A model generated the notes under the pieces. The model searched no databases, was not told the DNA's origin, and saw only the letters and a program-made list of their open reading frames with translations. A stretch of 64,000 nt of DNA from Sporosarcina luteola (lineage in GTDB: Bacteria > Bacillota > Bacilli > Bacillales_A > Planococcaceae): positions 372,001 to 436,000 of the forward strand of contig NZ_JAMBOI010000001.1 in the NCBI RefSeq assembly GCF_023715535.1, given 5' to 3'. The position numbers and the translations under genes were made by a program. This document shows, one piece after another, positions 43,537 to 56,307 of this stretch (positions are counted from its first letter, which is position 1; every line of letters begins with the position of its first letter).

Positions 43537-43872
43537 TTACGACTCTTTCCCTTTTATGATATCTAGTATATGGATCCATGTCTCTTTTTTCAGCGCATCA
43601 GCAGGCTGGCCGTCGCCGACGTATCCGTAGCCGATGATGGCTCCGAGAATTGCAGCACCCGTGAGCAACAGAAGGACGAGGACAATCCGCAACCAGATCG
43701 GCAGCAGACGGATCTGGACCCAAATGCGCCGCTTATCGCTTGTTTCCTCTGTAACTGACTTCTGCTTCTTTTGTTGGTTGCGCTCCATGCGGGACGCGAC
43801 AATTTGCTGCTCGGTGGAGTCAGTTTGCTTCATATGGTCCCATTGGGGATGTTTTTGTTTGTCATCTATCAT
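43537..43872 (-). CDS. EpuA-family small membrane protein (annotated as RNA polymerase subunit beta in relatives)
   Basis: A 111-residue protein with one transmembrane helix near residues 59-82 (WLRIVLVLLLLTGAAILGAIIGYGYVG). The N-terminal part is charged and hydrophilic, and the C-terminal part (residues about 83-111) is outside. This is the PF11772 EpuA type, often misnamed a DNA-directed RNA polymerase beta subunit because its domain is fused or adjacent in other species. Its role is unclear. It follows flhP by 22 bp, so probably the same transcript. Confidence 0.75.
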   Translation of the reverse strand: MIDDKQKHPQWDHMKQTDSTEQQIVASRMERNQQKKQKSVTEETSDKRRIWVQIRLLPIWLRIVLVLLLLTGAAILGAIIGYGYVGDGQPADALKKETWIHILDIIKGKES

Positions 43873-43894
43873 TTCGGATTCTCCCTAGCGCGGC

Positions 43895-44731
43895 TTATCG
43901 AATGTTATTGATCAAGCCTAACATTTGATCGGCGAGCGTGACCGTCCGCGCATTGAATTGGTAAGAACGCTGGACATTGATCAGGTCTGTCATCTCTTTT
44001 TCGTAATTGACGTTGGATGCTTCAAGCTTCTGGTTTTCCATGCTGATCCGGTTGCGGTTGGCACCGTTCATTTCCGTCAGGATGTCTCCTGCAGCGACGC
44101 CGAGTTCCGCCACGTTGTCAGGAAGCGTGAGCAATGTCGAAGAAAGTCGGCTCATCAAGTTCGGGCGTTCCAAAGTCGTGACGCCCATTTGGATTTGCTG
44201 TACGTTTCCGTCATTGTTCGTCACTTCAAGGACGCCGCCTGGAAGCATATTGTAATTTTTCACGTTGTCGGCGAAAGTGATCGGCTGACCGGCGCTATTC
44301 GCGACAGGATATCCGTCACCGTTGACAAGCATCAGATTGCCGCCTTCAACAGGTGAAACGTAAAAGTTCCCGGCACGGGTGTACACCGTTTGCTCCCCGT
44401 CTTCTCCGGGCATGATAAGGTTGAAATATTGCTTCGGTTCGGTCAATGCAAAATCGAGTTCGCGTCCGGTCATCTGCAGAGAGCCGACCGTCCAGTTCAT
44501 TTTCGCAGGACCGAGCGCAGCACCGACGCCATAGCGGATGCCCGCCGGAGATTGGCGCTGTGCTGTATCGGCTTTATCGTTATTGAATTGTTGGTAAAGC
44601 AGTTCATGAAAATTGGCTTCACTCGATTTATACCCGTTTGTCGCCGAATTTGCAAGGTTATTTCCGATGATATCGAATTGGTTCTGCAATTGGTTCATCG
44701 TGTTAACTGCCGTCGTCATCGATCGTATCAT
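43895..44731 (-). CDS. flhP: flagellar hook-basal body protein FlhP
   Basis: A 278-residue FlgG/FlgF-like rod protein. N-terminal motif MNQLQNQFDIIGNNLANSATNGYKSSEANF (about 12-40) and C-terminal motif NVNYEKEMTDLINVQRSYQFNARTV are the two halves of the rod coiled coil; the middle is a beta domain. In B. subtilis FlhO and FlhP form the distal rod and are needed for hook completion. It follows flhO by about 30 bp in the same operon. Confidence 0.9.
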   Translation of the reverse strand: MIRSMTTAVNTMNQLQNQFDIIGNNLANSATNGYKSSEANFHELLYQQFNNDKADTAQRQSPAGIRYGVGAALGPAKMNWTVGSLQMTGRELDFALTEPKQYFNLIMPGEDGEQTVYTRAGNFYVSPVEGGNLMLVNGDGYPVANSAGQPITFADNVKNYNMLPGGVLEVTNNDGNVQQIQMGVTTLERPNLMSRLSSTLLTLPDNVAELGVAAGDILTEMNGANRNRISMENQKLEASNVNYEKEMTDLINVQRSYQFNARTVTLADQMLGLINNIR

Positions 44732-44759
44732 TCGCTTCGGCCCCTTTCAAAACGCATCA

Positions 44760-45590
44760 TCAGATACGTCCTATTTCGTTCACGGCTTTTTCCATGCTGC
44801 GGTCATACGCTTGAAGGATTTTTTGATTCGCTTCGAATGCGCGGTACGCGGCGAGCATGTCCGTCATCGACTTCGCGGCGTCAACGTTGGAGCCTTCCAA
44901 AAAGCCTTGTTGGAATGAATATCCGACTCCTGCTACGTTTTGCGCTTCAGGCAAATTAGCGGCGCTTGCAAAGAGGCCGTTCCCTTGCTTCAGGAGGGCG
45001 CCGGGCTGTTCCGCGAATGAAACACCGAGAGTCGCAACCGTTTCACCGTTTTGCATAATGTCGCCAGTATCGGAAATGCTGAAGTCGTCATTTTGCAGTT
45101 GGATGCGCTGACCGTTCGTATTGAGCACGTAATACCCCATCGGATTCGTCAAGTACCCGGCCGCATCGATTGTGAAATTCCCGTTCTTCGTGTAGAGCTC
45201 ATTTCCGTTTTCATTTTCAAGCCGGAAAAAGACTGCCCCTGGTTCACCGGTTTCCGCGTCGATCGGCAATCTTCCGTCGAGCAGCGCGATGTCTGTCGTC
45301 ATGCCCGTTTCACGGAGTGTCCCTTGTGTGAAAAGCGGCATCGTCTCTTGCATGTAAACGCCTGTCGACAGCTCACCGACCGGCGATAAGCCGTTCAGTT
45401 GAATGCCCTTTTGCGTCGGGATGCGCTGTGCATTCAAGCTCGACATGAACATTTCCGGAAATGAACGGATGCTTGACTGCTCGGCTTTAAAACCTGGCGT
45501 ATTGGCGTTCGCGATGTTGTTTGCCAGCATTTCCGTCCTGCGCTGCTGCGCGATCATGCCGGAGCCGACAGTGTAAAATCCACGGAACAT
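44760..45590 (-). CDS. flhO: flagellar hook-basal body protein FlhO
   Basis: A 276-residue FlgG/FlgF-like rod protein. Start is ATG 45590 after GGAGGCGGG; an in-frame ATG at 45611 precedes that site. N-terminal motif RRTEMLANNIANANTPGFKAEQ and C-terminal SNVDAAKSMTDMLAAYRAFEANQKI are the rod signatures. It sits between mbl and flhP, as in B. subtilis. Confidence 0.9.
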   Translation of the reverse strand: MFRGFYTVGSGMIAQQRRTEMLANNIANANTPGFKAEQSSIRSFPEMFMSSLNAQRIPTQKGIQLNGLSPVGELSTGVYMQETMPLFTQGTLRETGMTTDIALLDGRLPIDAETGEPGAVFFRLENENGNELYTKNGNFTIDAAGYLTNPMGYYVLNTNGQRIQLQNDDFSISDTGDIMQNGETVATLGVSFAEQPGALLKQGNGLFASAANLPEAQNVAGVGYSFQQGFLEGSNVDAAKSMTDMLAAYRAFEANQKILQAYDRSMEKAVNEIGRI

Positions 45591-45656
45591 AAGGCACCCG
45601 CCTCCTTTCATATTTCGTTCTTCTCTTCTATATCGGATGGATCAAAAAGTTTTTAA

Positions 45657-46649
45657 TTAGTAACGGCCTGTTTTGCCGATGTTGTCGAGGAGGATTCCCG
45701 TCCCGATCGCCACACAGCTGAGTGGATTATCCGAAATGAATACCGGCACTTTCAATTCCTCTGCGAGCAGCGTGTCAATTCCGTGCAACAGGGCTCCGCC
45801 TCCTGTTAAGAAGACGCCTCGGTCGATGATGTCCGCGGATAACTCCGGCGGTGTTTTCTCCAATACGTTTTTCGCGGCTTGGACGATCATGCTGACCGAT
45901 TCGCTGAGTGCTTCACGTATTTCATCAGATCCGATTGTAATGGTGCGCGGAAGTCCGCTGACCATATCGCGGCCGCGGATGTCCAGCTGTTCCTTCCGGC
46001 CGCCCGGAAAGACGGTCGCGATCCCGATCTTGATCGTTTCCGCAGTACGCTCCCCGATGAGCAATTTATATCTTTTCTTGATTGATTGAATGATGTCGTT
46101 GTCAAACATGTCGCCAGCGGCCTTGATCGATTCGGACGTGACGATATCGCCCATTGACAGCACTGCGACGTCCGTCGTCCCGCCGCCGATATCGATGACC
46201 ATATTGCCGCTCGGCTGGAAGATGTCCATGCCGGCGCCGATTGCCGCGACTTTAGGTTCTTCTTCGAGATATACTTTTTTGCCGCCGGATTTCTCCGCCG
46301 CATCCTGGATCGCTTTCTGCTCGACATTCGTAATGTTCGTCGGGCAGCAGACGAGGATCCGCGGCTTCGAAAGGAATCCTTTGACATTCAGTTTATTGAT
46401 AAAATGGCGCAGCATCATTTCCGTCACGTCGAAATCGGCGATGACGCCGTCTTTCATCGGACGGATGGCAATAATGTTGCCCGGAGTCCTTCCTACCATT
46501 TTAAACGCTTCCTCACCAACCGCCAATACTTTGTTTGAATGTTTGTCGATTGCTACGACTGCAGGCTCGTCAAGTACGATGCCTTTCCCTTTTACGTGAA
46601 TCAACACATTCGCAGTCCCTAGGTCGATTCCGATATCCTTTGCAAACAT
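45657..46649 (-). CDS. mbl: MreB-like cell-shape actin Mbl
   Basis: A 330-residue bacterial actin which directs the lateral-wall elongation machinery at the membrane. ATG 46649 follows GGAAGGGG. The actin-fold motifs are DIGIDLGTANVLIHVKGKGIV (phosphate 1), VIDIGGGTTDVAVLS (phosphate 2) and FLTGGGALLHGIDTLL (adenosine). The FAKDIGIDLGTAN start and its place between spoIIID and flhO identify Mbl rather than MreB or MreBH. Confidence 0.92.
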   Translation of the reverse strand: MFAKDIGIDLGTANVLIHVKGKGIVLDEPAVVAIDKHSNKVLAVGEEAFKMVGRTPGNIIAIRPMKDGVIADFDVTEMMLRHFINKLNVKGFLSKPRILVCCPTNITNVEQKAIQDAAEKSGGKKVYLEEEPKVAAIGAGMDIFQPSGNMVIDIGGGTTDVAVLSMGDIVTSESIKAAGDMFDNDIIQSIKKRYKLLIGERTAETIKIGIATVFPGGRKEQLDIRGRDMVSGLPRTITIGSDEIREALSESVSMIVQAAKNVLEKTPPELSADIIDRGVFLTGGGALLHGIDTLLAEELKVPVFISDNPLSCVAIGTGILLDNIGKTGRY

Positions 46650-46703
46650 CAATCCCGTTTCCCCTTCCAACTTCAGTTCGGTCGTCCATTCTCCTAACTA
46701 TAG

Positions 46704-46737
46704 ATTGTACCATAATGACTCTTTAATGAACACAAAT
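46704..46737 (-). promoter_or_regulatory. probable promoter of mbl
   Basis: On the minus strand TGGTACAAT is an extended -10 about 55 bp before the start codon; a weak TGTTCA lies 17 bp further upstream. Confidence 0.45.
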
Positions 46738-46739
46738 AG

Positions 46740-46955
46740 TGACAGGAATTTTGCATTTATTCATGCAGTTATTTAGGGCTTGCTGAATGGTGTCGACTGG
46801 GGGTTTTTTACAGGGTATTTTGGGGAGTCCGTATTTTGACGTTGTTTTTTATGTAGTCCTTTTTCATTCCAATCTAAAAGGCATGGGTGTATTCATTAAT
46901 TATTTGCGATTAAAATATTTGTTTTTAATCGGCCGGCAGATTGGATTTTTCCCAT
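46740..46955. other. gap without recognised gene
   Basis: The mbl-spoIIID gap of about 360 bp holds the mbl promoter and a weak spoIIID terminator. The rest is T-rich on the plus strand and shows no clear frame or repeat. Confidence 0.5.
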
Positions 46956-46956
46956 G

Positions 46957-47008
46957 CGAAAAGACAGGGTTTCCGCCTTCCTTCAAGGATGGTCGATGGT
47001 CCCCGTCT
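46957..47008 (-). terminator. possible terminator of spoIIID
   Basis: On the minus strand GACGGGG ... CCCTGTC followed by TTTTC; the loop is long (about 30 nt) but contains inner pairing. Confidence 0.4.
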
Positions 47009-47015
47009 GTTCCCG

Positions 47016-47285
47016 TTACGTGTTGCGGGCTTTCTTATTTTCATTCATCCATTTCATCCGTGTTGCTTCACCGCCTCTTAAATGTCTGACAGACTTATGA
47101 TAGGCAAGTACTTTGGCGACTTCTTCGGATAACTCCACATCCACATTCGGCAGTCTCTCCGTCAAATCTTTATGGACCGTGCTTTTCGAATAGCCCGTCG
47201 ATTTCGCCAGCGCCCGTACGGTAAGTCCTGTGTCCAGCAACATTTTGCCGAGGCGCACGCATCGCCTCCGAATTTGCTCGTGCAC
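47016..47285 (-). CDS. spoIIID: sporulation transcriptional regulator SpoIIID
   Basis: An 89-residue DNA-binding protein that controls mother-cell genes after sigma-E. Start is GTG. The helix-turn-helix is LTVRALAKSTGYSKSTVHKDLTERL (about 21-45), followed by a basic C-terminal tail (RHLRGGEATRMKWMNENKKARNT). Length and sequence are typical of the family. It lies between spoIIQ and mbl as in B. subtilis. Confidence 0.92.
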   Translation of the reverse strand: MHEQIRRRCVRLGKMLLDTGLTVRALAKSTGYSKSTVHKDLTERLPNVDVELSEEVAKVLAYHKSVRHLRGGEATRMKWMNENKKARNT

Positions 47286-47322
47286 GCCCTCTTCCTTTCC
47301 TGTCAGCTCCGTTTCTTCCTTT

Positions 47323-47353
47323 ATCTTATGCGGCGACGGCGGCGGTTATGTCA
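47323..47353 (-). promoter_or_regulatory. possible sigma-E promoter of spoIIID
   Basis: On the minus strand GACATAA, about 15 bp, then CATAAGAT, resembling the sigma-E -35 and -10 (CATACAAT-type) with mismatches. spoIIID belongs to the sigma-E regulon in relatives. The same stretch also has a TTGACA. Confidence 0.35.
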
Positions 47354-47406
47354 AAGCTTGATTGGAGTGGCGGGGTTATTGTTTTGTAGGGGTGTGGTCG
47401 GGTGGT

Positions 47407-47605
47407 TTTTGGATGCGGGCAAAGCTGTTTTGGACGCGGGACATCCCTCTTTGGACGCGGGCGGAGCTGCTTTGGACGCGGGACTCCACTCTTTGGACGC
47501 GGGCGGAGCTGCTTTGGACGCGGGACTCCACTCTTTGGACGCGGGACACTCCTTGTTGGACGTTGGCTTACAATTCGCGCCAAATGCTTTTGGCAATTCA
47601 ATAGA
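47407..47605 (+). repeat. intergenic repeat locus K (eight GGACGCG units, anchor)
   Basis: Eight units of TTTGGACGCGGG type, 21-bp period (47407-47567). The pair ending GCGGAGCTGC and ACTCCACTC is repeated exactly in tandem, a 42-bp dimer. The anchor follows at 47575-47605 (TCGCGCCAAATGC TTTTGGCAATT). It lies upstream of spoIIID and beyond the spoIIQ terminator. Confidence 0.9.
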
Positions 47606-47765
47606 TCTGCTTCCAACTACAATATTAGAGAGAAAGAGTTTTCGGTAGACAAGGAATGAGCCATTTTAGTAATGACGAAAACCTCTATTTGTAAAAGGCA
47701 TTCAACGCGATTACGTACGACAACTACCTAGAAACTTCCGCGTTTACACATTTGTTTGTAAAAAC

Positions 47766-47799
47766 ACAAAAAACCACTCTCGAACCAGAGAGTGGTTTG
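47766..47799 (-). terminator. terminator of spoIIQ
   Basis: On the minus strand AAACCACTCTC-TGGTTC-GAGAGTGGTTTTTT, a perfect 11-bp stem just past the stop. Confidence 0.88.
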
Positions 47800-47805
47800 G
47801 TCGGT

Positions 47806-48459
47806 TTAAAATCCTAGTAATGAGCGCGGGTTGACTGGGTTGCCGTCCTTGTGCACTTCGAAGTGCAGGTGTGTACCGGCTTTCGTGTTCCATTCGTTGC
47901 TTGCGGCAGTTGCGAGTGATTGGCCTTGCGTGACTTCATCGCCTTCTTTGACGAGGATGCCGGTCAAGGAGCTGTAGATGGTTGTCATTCCGTTGGCGTG
48001 TTCGATAGTGATTTCGCTGCCTTGGAATTCATCGATAACGACTTCTTTCACTGTTCCGCTTAGGGCTGCGATGACTTCGAATGGTTGGTCATTCATCGAG
48101 AGCGAAATACCTGTGTTTGTCTTGTACGTTTGGTTGAAGACAAGTAGTGCATTTTCTCGCGACTCTTCATTGGCGTCTGCATCATAGTACTCTTGTATAA
48201 TCGCCACTTCATCGAGGTGGTCCTCTTTGAACGGGAATTTGAGTACTTCATTTGCAGCATTTGTTTCGACGAGCGGCGGGGCGTTCGGATCAATTGCGAC
48301 GTCGGCAGTTTCGTTCGGGCCCTTTTGGATGAAGGCATTGTAGCCCCAAATCATGCCGACGAAGACGATCGCGATTCCCGCGTAGATGGCCGGCCAGAAC
48401 CATCTATTCTTCTGACTCTTATTCTTCTGAGAAGGGGATTTCGGTTTTTCTTCTCGCAT
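47806..48459 (-). CDS. spoIIQ: forespore protein SpoIIQ (LytM-like)
   Basis: A 217-residue forespore membrane protein whose outer domain binds SpoIIIAH to form the engulfment channel. I start at ATG 48459 after GAGGTG. One transmembrane helix (about 22-42) precedes a degenerate M23/LytM domain. The C-terminal HLHFEV motif is kept, but the HxxxD metal site is replaced (TGISLSMND), as expected for non-hydrolytic SpoIIQ of bacilli. It is encoded directly after spoIID and is probably transcribed by sigma-F. Confidence 0.92.
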   Translation of the reverse strand: MREEKPKSPSQKNKSQKNRWFWPAIYAGIAIVFVGMIWGYNAFIQKGPNETADVAIDPNAPPLVETNAANEVLKFPFKEDHLDEVAIIQEYYDADANEESRENALLVFNQTYKTNTGISLSMNDQPFEVIAALSGTVKEVVIDEFQGSEITIEHANGMTTIYSSLTGILVKEGDEVTQGQSLATAASNEWNTKAGTHLHFEVHKDGNPVNPRSLLGF

Positions 48460-48469
48460 TATCATCACC

Positions 48470-49432
48470 TCACTTGCTATTGTTTGCAAGTGTTGGTGTT
48501 TTTAAACATTCAGATTCGTCTACTTCAAATTTTTTTATTGTCGTGCCGGAATAATAGTAGGTCAGTATGTTTTCAGCGGTCCATCCTTTCTGGGCGAAGG
48601 CTTCGGCGCCGTATTGGCTCATGCCGACCCCGTGCCCGTATCCCTTCGTCGTGATGAGGACGATTTCGTTTGTGACGTCGTAGGCGATGTCAAAGTCTGT
48701 GGAAGCGAGTCCGAGCGCTTCACGCATGTCCCGGCCGCTCATTTCGAAGCCGGTGGAAACCGCTTTTTGCACGCGGCCCGTTTGATTGCGGACGAGCTGG
48801 AGGCTTTTGAACTGATCGGCTTTCCAAGTGGATCCGAGCGCTTCATTCCACTGCGCAATCGGCATTTCGATGTGCCGTTCCACTTTCGCTTCGACGACTT
48901 CCTCCCCCGGACTTTCCACGCTCTGTAAGTACGGAATCGGGTTGCCGCTGTAGTTTTTCGCAGTCTCAGTCTTCCCATTCGATGTCGAAAAAAACATGGC
49001 GGTGATCATTTCATCACCATATACGATCGTGTTCCCTTCGGTTGTTGCTACGATCTCCCGCAGCCTCTTCTCGTTCACCTTGAACTTCTTCCCCCAGCGT
49101 TCCTTCCGTTCTGCTGCGGTTTTATATACTTGGGCGGAGACGGTCGCTTCGATCGGCTTCTTGCCGCCATCCGTCGTCCGCAGTACATATGTCCGAGCCG
49201 CAATCGCTTGTGCCCTTAAGGCTTCGTCATGGAAGTCGATCGGCATTTCGCCGGCAACGACCCCAACAACATACTCCTCAAGCGGCATAGGCTTGTCCAC
49301 CCCTTCCACAGTGATAGTGATTGCGCAAGGATCTTCCATTGCCACGTTTTTCTTCGGTTCGACAGTTGTTTTCATGAGGATTGGAATAAAAAATAGTAGT
49401 ACGATGAATAAAACGGCTAGTAGTTTGTCCAT
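48470..49432 (-). CDS. spoIID: stage II sporulation protein SpoIID
   Basis: A 320-residue membrane-anchored lytic transglycosylase used in septal thinning and engulfment. I choose ATG 49432 (MDKLLAVLF), which starts the single transmembrane helix (about 4-20). The SpoIID domain follows: EEYVVGVVAGEMP (catalytic Glu), ALRAQAIAARTYVL, TTKGYGHGVGMSQYGAEAFA and LTYYYSGTTIKK. No ribosome site is visible; a TTG at 49468 in the murA terminator is another candidate. Order murA-spoIID-spoIIQ is as in B. subtilis. Confidence 0.9.
   Translation of the reverse strand: MDKLLAVLFIVLLFFIPILMKTTVEPKKNVAMEDPCAITITVEGVDKPMPLEEYVVGVVAGEMPIDFHDEALRAQAIAARTYVLRTTDGGKKPIEATVSAQVYKTAAERKERWGKKFKVNEKRLREIVATTEGNTIVYGDEMITAMFFSTSNGKTETAKNYSGNPIPYLQSVESPGEEVVEAKVERHIEMPIAQWNEALGSTWKADQFKSLQLVRNQTGRVQKAVSTGFEMSGRDMREALGLASTDFDIAYDVTNEIVLITTKGYGHGVGMSQYGAEAFAQKGWTAENILTYYYSGTTIKKFEVDESECLKTPTLANNSK
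48478..48507 (-). promoter_or_regulatory. possible sigma-F promoter of spoIIQ
   Basis: On the minus strand GTTTA, a 15-bp gap and GCAAACAATA match the sigma-F -35 (GYATA) in 4 of 5 and the -10 in all but one position. It lies inside the last codons of spoIID, about 20 bp before the SpoIIQ start. Confidence 0.4.
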
Positions 49433-49437
49433 ATTCG

Positions 49438-49466
49438 ATTGTATGATGAAGGACCGTATTTCATTC
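49438..49466 (-). promoter_or_regulatory. possible sigma-E promoter of spoIID
   Basis: On the minus strand GAATGAA (49460-49466), 14 bp, CATACAAT (49438-49445). The -10 is a perfect sigma-E match and the -35 close. The -10 ends only 5 nt before the ATG. Confidence 0.5.
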
Positions 49467-49506
49467 AAAAAAACTGCCCCTCGCCGATATGGCAAGGAGC
49501 AGTTTT
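49467..49506 (-). terminator. terminator of murA
   Basis: On the minus strand AAACTGCTCCTTGCC-ATATC-GGCGAGGGGCAGTTTTTTT, just past the murA stop and directly before spoIID. Confidence 0.85.
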
Positions 49507-49540
49507 TGGAGTCTACGAATAAGAGTATGAAGAGTGCTGT

Positions 49541-50842
49541 TTATACGAGTTGCTTCTCTGCTTCTTTTTTCGCTTCTTCCGTTGAAACGCGTTCGATGTC
49601 TGCGCCGAGCGCTTTCAATTTCTTATGGAAATCGACATAGCCACGATCCAGATGATCGAGTTCCGTGACGCGTGTAACGCCTTCCGCAACGAGGCCTGCC
49701 AAGATGAGAGCAGCTGCCGCACGCAAGTCTGTAGCCGCAACCTCAGCCCCTTGAAGATTGGATGGTCCTGAGATGATGACCGAGCGTCCTTCAATTTTGA
49801 CGCTCGCGTTCATGCGGCGGAATTCTTCGACGTGCATGAAGCGGTTTTCAAATACTGTTTCCGTGAGCACTCCTGTTCCGGATGCCCTCAGCATAAGTGC
49901 CATCATTTGTGATTGCATGTCTGTCGGGAATCCTGGATGCGGCATCGTTTTCAAGTCGACCGCCTTCAAAGGATGCTTCGCCCGGATGCGTAAGCCTTCG
50001 TCCAATTCCGTGATGATAACGCCCATTTCGCCAAGCTTGGAAATCAACGCTGCGTTATGCTCAGGTACTGCGTTTTCGATTGTCACGTCGCCGCCAGTAA
50101 TTGCTGCTGCGACCATGAATGTACCTGCTTCGATACGGTCCGGAATGATATGGTGAATCGTACCGTGAAGCTTTTCGACACCTTCGATCCGGATTGCATC
50201 CGTACCGGCGCCGATCACTCTTCCACCCATTTCATTGATGAAGTTCGCCAAATCGACAATTTCCGGCTCTTTCGCCGCGTTTTCGATAACTGTCGTCCCT
50301 TTTGCCAAGGCTGCAGCTGTCATGATATTTTCAGTAGCGCCGACGCTCGGGAAGTCTAGATAGATTTTCGCGCCTTTCAGACCGTTCTCCGCTGTCGCTT
50401 CGACATGTCCATGTCCGAATGTAATTTCCGCACCCATCGCTTCGAACCCTTTCAGATGCTGGTCAATCGGCCGTGAGCCGATCGCACATCCGCCTGGCAA
50501 CGCTACACGTGCAAAACCGTTGCGCGCGAGCAATGGTCCCATAACGAGAATTGACGCACGCATTTTACGTACATAATCAAAATGTGCTTCACTAGCGAGT
50601 TTTTCCGTTGAATCAATAATCACTTGCCCTTGAGATGGATCGTAGTCCACCTTCGCATTCAGGCTCTTGACTACTTCGTTAATCGTGGAGACGTCCGACA
50701 GATTCGGAACGTCGCGAATGATATTAGGACCATCCGACGCGAGCAATGCAGCCGCCAAGATAGGCAGCACCGCATTTTTAGCGCCTTCCACACGTACGTT
50801 TCCGTGAAGAACGCGTCCACCGTTAATAATTATTTTGTCCAC
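49541..50842 (-). CDS. murA: UDP-N-acetylglucosamine 1-carboxyvinyltransferase
   Basis: A 433-residue enzyme for the first committed step of peptidoglycan synthesis: transfer of enolpyruvate from PEP to UDP-GlcNAc. Start is GTG 50842 after GGAGGGA; longer frames have no site. Key residues: K22 and N23 (GAKNAVLP), C119 in [13 protein letters not shown] (the fosfomycin target), and R/D residues in PTDMQSQ and EFRRMNA. It is the MurAA copy by neighbourhood (before spoIID). It appears to end in its own terminator. Confidence 0.93.
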   Translation of the reverse strand: MDKIIINGGRVLHGNVRVEGAKNAVLPILAAALLASDGPNIIRDVPNLSDVSTINEVVKSLNAKVDYDPSQGQVIIDSTEKLASEAHFDYVRKMRASILVMGPLLARNGFARVALPGGCAIGSRPIDQHLKGFEAMGAEITFGHGHVEATAENGLKGAKIYLDFPSVGATENIMTAAALAKGTTVIENAAKEPEIVDLANFINEMGGRVIGAGTDAIRIEGVEKLHGTIHHIIPDRIEAGTFMVAAAITGGDVTIENAVPEHNAALISKLGEMGVIITELDEGLRIRAKHPLKAVDLKTMPHPGFPTDMQSQMMALMLRASGTGVLTETVFENRFMHVEEFRRMNASVKIEGRSVIISGPSNLQGAEVAATDLRAAAALILAGLVAEGVTRVTELDHLDRGYVDFHKKLKALGADIERVSTEEAKKEAEKQLV

Positions 50843-51113
50843 AAAAAGTCCCTCCGACTCAGTATTTATAATGATAGCCATAATTGTTCTTTTGATTTTT
50901 TTGGTCATAAATTAAACATAAAAACACATACTATTCTACAACGCTCTACATTATTAAACAAGTAACTACAGAGCTATTTTCCCGTCTATCTATAAGATAG
51001 TCTATAATATGTACCCATTTGTCGTTTTGTGTTCTTTGATGGTTAGGCATTTGCCAATTGACACTTATGTAATTCCCATAACTTGTCGGAAATTAAACAT
51101 TATTTTTTAATTT
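50843..51113. other. gap between murA and ywzB without a gene
   Basis: In B. subtilis ywmB is found in this place, but no YwmB frame is visible here. The stretch is AT-rich, and only the hairpin at 51114-51161 was noted in the wider gap. Confidence 0.5.
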
Positions 51114-51161
51114 CATGCCATCGCCCCGTTCACATCCGGATGTAGACGCGGCGATGACATG
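51114..51161 (-). terminator. long hairpin, possible terminator of ywzB
   Basis: CATGCCATCGCCCCGT ... ACGCGGCGATGACATG with the palindrome ACATCCGGATGT at the tip forms a ~16-bp stem with two mismatches. There is no proper T tract, so a structured or regulatory role is also possible. Confidence 0.5.
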
Positions 51162-51241
51162 CATACCGTGGCATATGAGTAGTTTTGACTGAGCCATTAG
51201 CCTACTGACTATGTACCCGTTTTTCATTCCACCAAACAATG

Positions 51242-51478
51242 TCAATTGAATAAAGAAGGAATTCTTCCTGACCAATAGGATATGTCCAAAAAGAAATTTG
51301 ATACGGTCGAACCTATCGCAAAACTCAATAAAATAAAGAGCAATTGCGCTTGAAAAACGTGGTGCTTTTTAATGATTTTTTCTGGCATGATTGCTTGCAG
51401 TGCATAAAATGACAGGCCGATGAAGAAAATATGCGAGACAATGGCCAGCATCGGGTTGTGTGCAAATACGTCGTTCAT
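51242..51478 (-). CDS. ywzB: YwzB-family (DUF1146) membrane protein
   Basis: A 78-residue membrane protein with two helices (about 11-30 and 45-62), of the DUF1146/YwzB family, usually found between the ATP synthase operon and murA in bacilli, as here. Signatures: IVSHIFFIGLSFYALQA and LLFILLSFAIGSTVSNFFLDI. Function unknown. It lies beyond repeat locus L from atpC. Confidence 0.82.
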   Translation of the reverse strand: MNDVFAHNPMLAIVSHIFFIGLSFYALQAIMPEKIIKKHHVFQAQLLFILLSFAIGSTVSNFFLDISYWSGRIPSLFN

Positions 51479-51553
51479 ATTCCTGCCTCCTTTTTTGAAA
51501 ACCGGATTTACATACGTGCGTGCTGCGATTAATTAGCTCGTAGCGGCGAATCA

Positions 51554-51912
51554 TAAGCGCGGGAATGACTTTCTTGAGCGCAGAATCGCAGTGTTGAGCG
51601 CGGGACCGACTTTCTTGAGCGCGAGATCGCATTGTTGAGCGCGTAGCCGACTTTCTTGAGCGCAGAATCGCTTTGTTGAGCGCGTAGCCGACTTTCTTGA
51701 GCGCAGAATCGCTTTGTTGAGCGCGCAGCCGACTTTCTTGAGCGCAGAATCGCTTTGTTGAGCGCGTGGCCGACTTTCTTGAGCGCGAGATCGCTTTGTT
51801 GAGCGCGGGACCGACTTTCTTGAGCACACAATCGCATTGTTGAGCGCGTAGCCGACTTTCTTGAGCGCAGAATCCCATTGTTGAGCGCGACGACGACTTT
51901 CTTGAGCGCTGC
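51554..51912 (+). repeat. intergenic repeat locus L (18 GAGCGC units in dimers)
   Basis: Eighteen units beginning TTGAGCGC, alternating 21 and 20 bp (ending CCGACTTTC or AGAATCGCTTTG), so nine dimers with a 41-bp period. There is no anchor here. It lies between the atpC terminator and ywzB. Confidence 0.9.
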
Positions 51913-51942
51913 CCCACTTTTTATAGGCGAGTTTGCAAGCAA

Positions 51943-51978
51943 TAAAACGCGGGCAGAAGAAAGACTCCCTCTGCCCGC
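51943..51978 (-). terminator. terminator of the atp operon
   Basis: On the minus strand GCGGGCAGA-GGGAGTCTTTCT-TCTGCCCGC then GTTTTATT, 15 bp past the atpC stop. Confidence 0.88.
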
Positions 51979-51994
51979 CAACCAGTCAAAGCTA

Positions 51995-52417
<423 letters not shown>

Positions 52418-52420
52418 TTA

Positions 52421-54747
<2,327 letters not shown>

Positions 54748-54775
54748 TTATTGTTTAATTAAATCAAAATCCGGA

Positions 54776-56296
<1,521 letters not shown>

Positions 56297-56307
56297 TCAA
56301 TTTCAAA

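Noticed and set aside
51093-51275. 60-codon frame on the minus strand near ywzB
   Set aside because: It crosses the long hairpin, overlaps the ywzB end and has no ribosome site.
51554-51912. CRISPR array
   Set aside because: Units are contiguous and degenerate, with no unique spacers and no cas genes.
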